From contig CAUJNA010000476.1 in the NCBI GenBank assembly GCA_963377175.1, positions 134,501 to 198,500 on the forward strand: a DNA stretch of 64,000 bases, given 5' to 3'. Source of the DNA: Effrenium voratum (lineage: Eukaryota; Sar; Dinophyceae; Suessiales; Symbiodiniaceae). Within the stretch, counting starts at the first letter, position 1. Every line of letters begins with the position of its first letter. A program made the translations under genes and the position numbers. This document shows, in pieces, positions 57,190 to 64,000 of this stretch. The notes beneath the pieces were generated by a model. The model was not told the origin of the DNA and did no database searches. It saw nothing but the letters and a program-made list of their open reading frames with translations.

Positions 57190-57385
57190 TTGTAGGGCAG
57201 CCTGAATTTCTGAACGGAAGGAACCTGACATGGTTTGGTCCCGTTCACGAGAATACAACTGCAGGAAATTTGTTTCACTTCGGATCACAGAACGCGGATA
57301 CACAGCATGGAAACCGGTCAGCCAGATTCGGCGGCTTCGGCGAGAGTTCGTCTGTCGGATCCCTTTCCGGCAGGCGATTCGAGGT
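57190..57385 (+). CDS. Probable exon, frame ambiguous
   Basis: Two plus-strand frames are open over 190 nt. One reads PEFLNGRNLTWFGPVHENTT, the other YNCRKFVSLRITERGYTAWK. Donor GT (CGAG|GTGGGG). No motif decides between them. Confidence 0.4.
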
Positions 57386-57492
57386 GGGGAAAATTCTGAG
57401 CAGTTGACACCGGTATCAGTTTCAAGTTGCTTCCAGCTGGCTGGGGGTGTCAAAACCGACCGTTTTGCGTTTTGGGATCCCATATTTGGTGG

Positions 57493-57585
57493 GGATTGGT
57501 GAATTCACCACCCATTTTAGAACCTATTTTAGTGGGGATTGGGATGTTCACTGTGGGATAACTGGGCTTTTCACCCATGGCCATA
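57493..57585 (+). mobile_element. Dispersed intronic repeat, family D
   Basis: GGTGAATTCACCACCCATTT and AGAACCTATTTTAGTGGGGAT, then CACTGTGGGATAACTGGGCT. Confidence 0.65.
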
Positions 57586-58445
57586 TAGAATTTGACATAA
57601 AATACCCGCAACCCATTCCCGAGGTGTTTTGGTGCCAAAGTCCCTTGTTCCCCAAGAGGGGCTGTTGCAAGGAGCCTCCGAAAAGAGGACTTTAGCTTTT
57701 TGGGAAGCAGGCCGGATTTTCCATTGGGCCCGCAAAAAGTTAAACATTTTTCAGAGGGGTCAACAGCAACCAGAACGGCACAACAAGTTGGTCCAGTCTG
57801 GCAATGCTATGGCTATGCATTTCAAGAGTTGGATCCACCTCAAAAGTTGTCCATTTCCAAAATGGCAACTACAAGCCAGGCAACCTTCAGTGTGGTTTGG
57901 ATTTGTGGTTTGGGGATTTGAACCCCTGGTTCTTTTGGAGGGTAGGCGTGACTCCCCACCTCCAAACCACCGATTCGGGAAGCTGACGTCAGAGAACAGC
58001 CAAGCGTCCAAGGAATTCACCGAATCTTGGTCTACAAAGCAAGGTGCCAAGAGGAAGCCAAAGCATTTCCGGGGGGGGGGCTTGTCCAACATTTGCCTGT
58101 GGGTCAAAACCCTGGTACCCCCGAACCCAGATTTCCCGCTCTCCAATGGGTCAACGGGACACTTCTTGTTTCCAGCGAAATCAGCTTGCACTGAAGACCT
58201 TTGATTCCGTTTTAACATGTAACAAAAGCACGGCCACCCCCCCAAAAAAAAGGAAAGAAAGAAAAAACAACAACACACCGAAAAAAAAAACACAAAAAAA
58301 AAGAAAAGAAAAGAAACAGAAAGAGAGGGTGTCTGGGTTTTGACCCACACCTTGCATAGAAGCTCACAGGCGGTGCCTTTCTCCATTTCCGGCAGCGGTC
58401 CATGGCCCAAAATCGCGATGGTTTCCTGCGGGTTTCCCTCTTCAT

Positions 58446-58518
58446 CGCAGCTAAAAGCCAGGTAACCCTTAAACGCACTAATCGCAGCCAAAAGCCAGGT
58501 AACCCTGAAACGCACTTG
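58446..58518. repeat. Two-copy 36-bp tandem repeat
   Basis: GCAGCTAAAAGCCAGGTAAC and CCTTAAACGCACTAATC, repeated with few changes. Confidence 0.85.
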
Positions 58519-58577
58519 TAAGATCCGAAGAAGCCCAAAGAGCGGAATGCCCCCTCTTCTAAGATCTCAGATCCGCT

Positions 58578-58721
58578 GTGGCTCAGCGCGCGCTTCGAGC
58601 GATCGGAGAGCCGTCACGTCAGGTTAGTGCCGGAGGCCTGGGCAAGGTGCTGGACCAGATGCTCAAAGAGCACCCCCCGGCGCGGACCGGGGACCGGCGT
58701 GTTCGAACGAAAAAGCGGGAG
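58578..58721 (+). CDS. Exon of unknown gene (GLGKVLDQMLKEHPPARTGD)
   Basis: Textbook donor GAG|GTAAGT. Ends RRVRTKKRE. The upstream limit is uncertain: 58578-58620 is also open in another frame with better GC3. Confidence 0.55.
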
Positions 58722-59324
58722 GTAAGTCGAGAGCTGCCAAAACTGCGATGCTCTTTGCATCAGTTTTTTTGTGGTCCTTTTGGGCGTGCCTCCTTTGTTG
58801 TGGACTTTGCCAGAAGGGCTGTTTTTGGGTTAGAGACAGGGTGGCGGCTCGCATTCGCTCGTCGCGGAAGCATTCTTCAAGTCCCAACTTTGGTCTTGCC
58901 AAAAGGTGGGAGCATGTGGCAAGTTAGGACCTTTTGATTCCACACCCCTCAAGCATATATCCCCTGAAGTTCAAACCATCAAAACAACGGGGGCTCATAC
59001 AACAACCATTGTTTGCCTAAGGATTGTCATCAAAAGGGAAGTGTCGGGTTGGACCCCGTGGAAGAAACGCCGGCCCCAAGTATGGTTTGGTCGATGACTC
59101 TGCTTTAGATTAGTCTTATGCCGTTGAGCAGCGCCATCTATTGTTTCCACAGGGTCACCTATGGTTTCACGTTGATGCCCTTTACTTGCCAGTCAGAACC
59201 AGCTATTTGGAAACACAAAGAAGGGAACTACAGTGGGTTTCTGAACGGCGGTGCGAAATGGGTTTCGCATCTGGCGTCCCAAAGCTTAGCTTTGGTGCAT
59301 GTTGCTTGGATGTTAGGACTTTAA

Positions 59325-59395
59325 CTTTTTGCCCACTAATGGATTTTCCATTAAACCACTAAAAGTTAAACTTTTAGCAGGGGAGCAGAAAGCAA
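59325..59395. mobile_element. Dispersed repeat, family F (short)
   Basis: CCATTAAACCACTAAAAGTT and AAACTTTTAGCAGGGGAGCA. Confidence 0.45.
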
Positions 59396-59608
59396 CCGAG
59401 TTAGTTGAGGCCTTTCAAGGTCGAACGCCTAAGAGATGAATGTAGGGCACCCGGCTGAAGGTGGAGCTAGCCAGCTTCCCTAGTGATGACCCACGCACGA
59501 CACTGCCTCTTTTGCATCTTGCAAGCAAGTCACCTCTGGCGCCCCATGACTAGGGGTCTTTGCAATCATGTCTTCGTTTTTGTTCAGCCTCACTAAATGA
59601 GAGTGTCT

Positions 59609-59690
59609 TTTTAGAGGTTGGACCCCCGAAAATGGCCCAAGATGGTTGGTTTTCCAACAACCAACAGCATCCAAAAAACGACACACTCAG
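59609..59690. mobile_element. Inverted-repeat element, family E
   Basis: GAGTGTCTTTTTAGAGGTTG at the left and CCAAAAAACGACACACTC at the right. GGTTGGTTTTCCAACAACC in the centre. Confidence 0.7.
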
Positions 59691-59715
59691 TTGTTAAAAG
59701 GCCAGGGGGCTAGCC

Positions 59716-59889
59716 ATGGGCCATGTTTACACGGCTGGCCCCAACCTGACCCAAACATGGACCAAGCCATCTCGCGGCCAGTGCACTTTGAGCCTGGTCC
59801 ACCCCATGTTCGGCGACGTGAACTATGGCGAGCTCGAGGACACGAGAGAAATGGCTCGCGTTTTCCGGACATCTAAAGACCAGAATTGA
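59716..59889 (+). CDS. Probable terminal exon of unknown gene
   Basis: The frame reads GHVYTAGPNLTQTWTKPSRG, QCTLSLVHPMFGDVNYGELE and DTREMARVFRTSKDQN, ending at TGA 59887. It follows GGCCAG/GGCTAG acceptor candidates. GC3 is best from 59780 on, so the exon may start there and may end at a GA/GC donor before 59860. Confidence 0.45.
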   Translation: MGHVYTAGPNLTQTWTKPSRGQCTLSLVHPMFGDVNYGELEDTREMARVFRTSKDQN

Positions 59890-60385
59890 CCTGACACAGT
59901 TTCGCCCCTTTTTGCCCATGTTCCTTGTGTTCGTTGTTTGTTTTTGCCAAATAAAATGCATCGGGTTTTTATACAAGCCCATTGTTTTTGTTGCCACCTT
60001 TTGGGGGTTTCTTTAATCTCGCTGCACCAGTTAGTTGCTAGATGTGGCCCGCGTGGAAGCTTTAGCCCCGTTTCGGGGCATCGGTTTCCCGGGTTCATTG
60101 TGGGGTTCAGGCCTCAACCTTTCAACCCGTGAACCAGTCAGAGGCTCATTATCAGCAACTTTAACCATCTAACCGTCCATCTCAATGATAAGCTGAACAC
60201 AGTTTGCGTGGCTTTGATATTTAAGCCCATAGGCGAGGTACGCATGACAACATGGTCGGCGCAGCACAGGTTACTTCGTCATTTTGGTCAAAGGCCTGCA
60301 TCGCAATCAACCCTAGAACCAGATGGGGGCGCCCCGGAAATGAAAACAACGAGAGCCAACCATCCCACAATGTCCGCCCATTTCT

Positions 60386-60618
60386 ATATATATATATATA
60401 TATATATGTATCAGTACACAAACATGCAAGCATAAACGACCTGAGTGCGTGTTATACATGTAGGGACTTATCTATTCGCAAACACATGGACACACACACA
60501 CACACACTCTCACACACACACACACACACACGCAGGCAGTTAGACATTTACACCCTTAGACGTTCATACATGCATTCATGCATCGTACCTACGTACATTT
60601 AGATGATACATGCCTAAC

Positions 60619-60650
<32 letters not shown>
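60386..60650. repeat. (TA)n, (CA)n and (CT)n microsatellites
   Basis: TA at 60386-60407, CA at 60491-60532, CT at 60623-60650. Confidence 0.9.
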
Positions 60651-60653
<3 letters not shown>

Positions 60654-60844
60654 AGGACGTATACATCCATACCAACATGCATCTCTACATCCACACTCTC
60701 ATGCACCCGTCCATACATCCATGTATGCCCACATTCAACCAACAATCGCGCCCCATGGCTTGCAAGCGCTAAACATGTGCATCTGATTCTATGTAGAACC
60801 AGACCTCGCTAGATGTTCGTTGCCCGGCACCAATCCATTGTCAG

Positions 60845-60896
60845 GAATTCACGGTGCTGAGCTGCGTGGTGGATGGCAAAGAGCAGTCGCCGCCCA
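60845..60896 (+). CDS. Exon of unknown gene (EFTVLSCVVDGKEQSPP)
   Basis: Acceptor TGTCAG|G and GA donor (CCA|GATGGA), phase 0 in and one base out. Excellent GC3. Confidence 0.5.
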
Positions 60897-61399
60897 GATG
60901 GACGTAGCCCTAAAAGCCCTCAGTTTTTGAGGCGTCCCCTTGTCAGGGGAGGCTTCTTTTGGGGGGGTGCTCCCTCGGTGAACGTGCAGGGAAGTAGTTG
61001 GAACGAAGAGGGGCAGGATTAAACCACATGAGCATGAGCATGGGCTCAGTCCAGAAATACTGGGGTCTGCAAGACAATGGCGTTCTAAGCGCTGGAACCT
61101 TTGCTTGAGGCTCTTGGAGTTGTTGGTTCAGGTGGACCGGCAAGAAACACTTTGCAGATCCCACGTTCCAGAGGCCAATCTGATGTGGGGTTTGGGGCAT
61201 GAATAACATCCCCCTTATATGAAAGTGGAGTCTTGGAACCTTTTGCAGTGCGAGTTCTTGGACCGATTTATGGCGTGTTCCTCTTTTTAAAAACCTCACT
61301 TAAGCTCTCGGCCCGAGCCTCCCAGCGGTTGAGTTGGGTCAGCAGAAAGCGGGCACACCCTTGCCATGGATCCTCGCCTTTTTGGTCCCATCGATGTCA

Positions 61400-62640
61400 G
61401 GGTGGGCCAATCTGTTCAGGGGTCTTCCAGCTTGGGGAAGTTCATGATGGCTGGCAGCACGGCTTCAGGGTTCCGGACGGTCGGCCCGTTTGCGTTGCAC
61501 CACCGTGCTCGGCCGAGGAAGGTCGTTACTCTTTTTACAATCTGCAGGTGGACGTTCTTTTGCCTCTCTGGCACTTGACACGCACAGCCGACACTCAGGT
61601 ATTCCGCATCGACCGTGACGCTTTTGCCTTCTCCCCTCATGTGGTTAAACTTTGTGCCGGCTTTGGGGGTATGGGCATCGGTGCCTCGCATTTGGGTGGA
61701 CAGTCCGTTTTGTGCGTCGCCCACAACAATGTTGTTTGCAATCACCTGGCGGCCAACCATGCTCGTGTGTTGAAGCTTGATTTGAACCATCCTGCAGCAG
61801 CACAGCAGATACATCAGGCTTGCGGCAACACAGCCGCCACATTCATGCTCGGGTTTCCTTGCCAACCCTACTCCAGTCAGGGCAAGAGACTCGAAACACT
61901 TGATCCCCGAGCTCGAACCCTTTGGAGCGGGCTCCATGTCGCCTTCATGCTCCAATGCCAAGCACTCATCTTAGAGCGCGTTGTCGCCGCAAGGCATCAT
62001 CCAGATGTTCGCAAGGCTCTCAGCTCCTTCGCATCTGCCATGAACTTTGATCTACTTGAGGTGGAGCTTGTTCTTTGCTCGCAATGGCCATGCAGGCGCC
62101 GACGTTGGTGGGCCTTGCTGCTGCCCAAACAATGGCATTCCACGGGCCTCCATTCCTGGCCGCATTCCTCACTCTTCACCAACATCGGATCTGTCATTGG
62201 TGGCAACAGGCCTGCCTGGCCAGCCGATGAGGATGCTGCTCCTCGACTCTGTTGAGATCAACCGCTACACCGATCCATCCCTTGCCCTTGACGACATCTC
62301 CCACCATCCTACACAGCTATGGCAACCCTCCAAGCCTGTCCTTGCTACTGCCGGCTTCAGGGATTCTCGGAGGCTAGCCTTGCCTCGAAAGGGCTTCGTG
62401 GCTTCTTCGTGCGAGCCAACCCATCTGGCTCGCCTCGTTTTCTGCACCACAAAGAGGCCGCCATCCTGCTGGGGGTTCCATCTGACATTCAATACGTGCT
62501 TCCACCACGTGCCAACTTGGCGCTATTGGGGCTCATTGCCTCCCCTCTGCAGTCCACCTGGGTCTATGCGAGTCTCCTTGCCAACTTTGCTCAGGCCACC
62601 AACGCCATACAGTCCATCTCGCCAAGGGCTGCTATTCAAT
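61400..62640 (+). pseudogene. C5-cytosine DNA methyltransferase domain of retroelement (frameshifted)
   Basis: It would transfer a methyl group from SAM to cytosine C5 in DNA. Visible motifs in order: a leader RYSFYNLQVDVLLPLWHL, motif I VKLCAGFGGMGIGASHLG (FGG at 61662-61670), motif IV GFPCQPYSSQGK with the catalytic Cys at 61860-61862, motif VI ILERV (61968-61982), and motif VIII QWPCRRRRWW (from 62082). After a target-recognition stretch come a motif IX-like RFLHHKEAAILLGVP (62436-62480) and a motif X-like ASPLQSTWVYASLL (near 62539-62580). The first frame stops at 62253. About 75 nt then make sense only in the +1 frame, and the original frame resumes near 62320. The catalytic residues are all present, so inactivation rests on the shifts alone. 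It has no bacterial-type operon context and is element-encoded, not a host maintenance enzyme. Confidence 0.75.
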
Positions 62641-63290
62641 CTCTACAGGATCGATTGCTTTGTCAATGGCGACTACAACTTACGGTCCATCGTTCTGATG
62701 GACCCGAGGTGTCAGCCACAACTTTTGCGACAGCAACAGCTGACTCTGTGATGCTAGCAGAGCGCATCCATGCCGAATGGGGGTCTACGACCAAACTCAC
62801 TCAACTGCACAACGAGCACAGCACCACAACCGTTTGGACCCATCAACCGACGCAAGAAGCAACGGACCCTTCCACCTACTCAGCCGGTCGACATCTGCAT
62901 CATTCACGAAGATGTGATGCACTGCACTACTGTTGCCGCTGGCAGCTTCCTGTTTGAGCCGTTGCGCCACCTTGGCATCTCTGCCAACTTCCTCTGGCAC
63001 CACCAACTTGGGCTCATCGGAGCAGACACGCGGGTCTGGCTCCCCATTACCGTGTCCACTTTCTGGCCTCAAGCTCTTGGGGTTCAAGCCCAGCTCCGCC
63101 TTGCGCATGGCGAGCCCTCGAACAACCCCGGCCCTGGTCTTGCAGAAAACTTCTTTGGCACACCTTGCAGCAGATTGCCGGGACTACTGCTCCATCAGCC
63201 GCCGACCCTGTTGTATGTCTCCTTCATCCAGGTCTTGGCGAGGCCATGCACACACCTCCACACCACCAGCACACACCTTCCAATCTCTCT
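62641..63290 (+). pseudogene. Retroelement polyprotein linker region
   Basis: The original frame stays protein-like to about 62830 (VMLAERIHAEWGS). From about 62840 to 63130 the +1 frame is the better one (VDICIIHEDVMHCTTVAAGS and LGLIGADTRVWLPITVSTFW). The 63130-63290 part could not be framed. No known domain. Confidence 0.5.
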
Positions 63291-63620
63291 CGGCCGCTAT
63301 CTGCGCCCGGCGCACACACTCTGCTTTCCTTGTTGTCGGACTCTTCATTGTCCATGGGCACTGGATCACATTGGCCGGAGACTGCCAGCCCCACACCATT
63401 TTCTGGACCTACCACGACGGGCTTGGGCTCCACCTGATCAGTCAGGTGACGCAGCTAGCCTCAGATCTGACACGCCTCTTGGGGGCTTCACCGGCCGACT
63501 CTCTTCGCCAAGACCTTCCTTGGACCTGTGGCACCATTGCCCTTGCACACGCACTGCATCACATCACCAGCTGCGACTTGCCACAACCACAACAGATCGC
63601 GGGGATCCACCAGGAGCTTG
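63290..63620 (+). pseudogene. C48/Ulp1-like cysteine protease segment in the retroelement polyprotein
   Basis: In the third frame: VVGLFIVHGHWITLAGD, then TYHDGLGLHL, then LRQDLPWTCGTIALAHALHH. The order His-Trp, Asp-Gly, Gln, five more residues, then Cys-Gly resembles the H-W...D...Q...C-G catalytic layout of C48-type proteases. Cys codon at 63527, Gln at 63509. Known family knowledge supports the spacing only loosely, so this is inference. It might process the polyprotein or remove ubiquitin-like modifiers. Confidence 0.4.
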
Positions 63621-63777
63621 TTTTTGTTCAGGGATCTGTTTCTTGCCCACCCGGTCTTGGTCCCACTAGCACCACTGCCCAGCTTGCCACTCTGCTCACC
63701 ACTCAACCCAAAGCCCACGACCGGCTCAACATCACCGCTTCGAGACGTACCCAGGACCATTTGCAACGGTACTCTGA

Positions 63778-64000
63778 CCCCAGTCTGGTGGTTCCTCCGA
63801 TCCCTGGCTTGAACCTGGTGGTGACCCTTGGAGTCGCTGCTCCAAAAACACTGCATTTGCGCCGCCTGGGCTTCCTACTCCATCCGCAACCACCAAGACT
63901 CGCTTTGACGAGATTGCCAAAGAGCTCAGGGCAGAAGTCCAGGCCACCCTCCGCTCTGAAGTCGCTGGGCATCAGGCCATGACAGATGACCCGGATACTC
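63778..64000 (+). pseudogene. Retroelement polyprotein tail with DPW motifs and a helix, continues past window
   Basis: Back in the +1 frame after a TGA at 63775. Two DPW motifs appear in SSDPWLEPGGDPWSRC, followed by a charged helix TRFDEIAKELRAEVQATLRS. The open frame runs off the window end. Confidence 0.45.

Larger units (their letters stand above)
61233..64000 (+). mobile_element. DNMT-carrying retroelement, 5' part, cut by window end
   Basis: A continuous but frameshifted coding region on the plus strand. An N-terminal conserved block is followed by a C5-cytosine methyltransferase, a linker, a C48-like segment and a coiled tail. Dinoflagellate retrotransposons that encode a DNMT are known. 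I expect reverse transcriptase downstream of 64000 but cannot see it. The left boundary was not found. Base composition becomes C/A-rich and unlike the flanking introns from about 61340. Confidence 0.7.

Overview
The window looks like nuclear DNA of a dinoflagellate, for example a Symbiodinium/Polarella or Prorocentrum relative. This is inferred from four things. Coding sequence comes in tiny GC3-rich exons (about 50-190 nt) separated by introns of roughly 0.3-8 kb. The splice donors that keep frame are a mix of GT, GC and GA, and acceptors are mostly AG followed by G. Almost every exon I can support lies on the plus strand. The right end carries a cytosine-methyltransferase retroelement of the kind described in dinoflagellates. 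No rRNA gene, CRISPR array, bacterial operon or intact tRNA was seen. I saw no spliced-leader relic by eye.

Layout. (1) 467-25994: a plus-strand, many-exon gene of the GH13 (alpha-amylase / alpha-glucan synthase-like) superfamily. Conserved region I is split by an intron (exons 467-526 and 2323-2394). Region II is in 16705-16777 and region III in 17834-17959. Exons from 9205 to 17959 join with consistent phase at every junction, as do those from 19521 to 25994. The region II nucleophile Asp is replaced by Thr. (2) 5655-7090: a decayed multi-exon gene fragment (in-frame TGA plus a T9 frameshift) inside an intron of that gene. (3) 28946-33905: a second phase-consistent plus-strand exon chain of unknown function, interrupted by a 1.6-kb (ACACAG)n-type satellite. 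(4) 36.2-60.9 kb: scattered plus-strand exons of unrecognised gene(s). (5) 61.2-64.0 kb: the DNMT-bearing retroelement, frameshifted and cut by the window end. Its downstream polyprotein has a stretch resembling a C48/Ulp1-type cysteine protease.

The introns are packed with short dispersed elements with inverted-repeat ends (about 100-150 bp, at least nine families, many recurring 2-6 times here). They resemble MITEs or introners. There are also long microsatellites and two copies of a composite satellite element at 3591-5350 and 27452-28735. Exon limits were set by eye from splice signals, codon third-position GC and phase matching. All need transcript confirmation, and functions are given only where motifs are visible.
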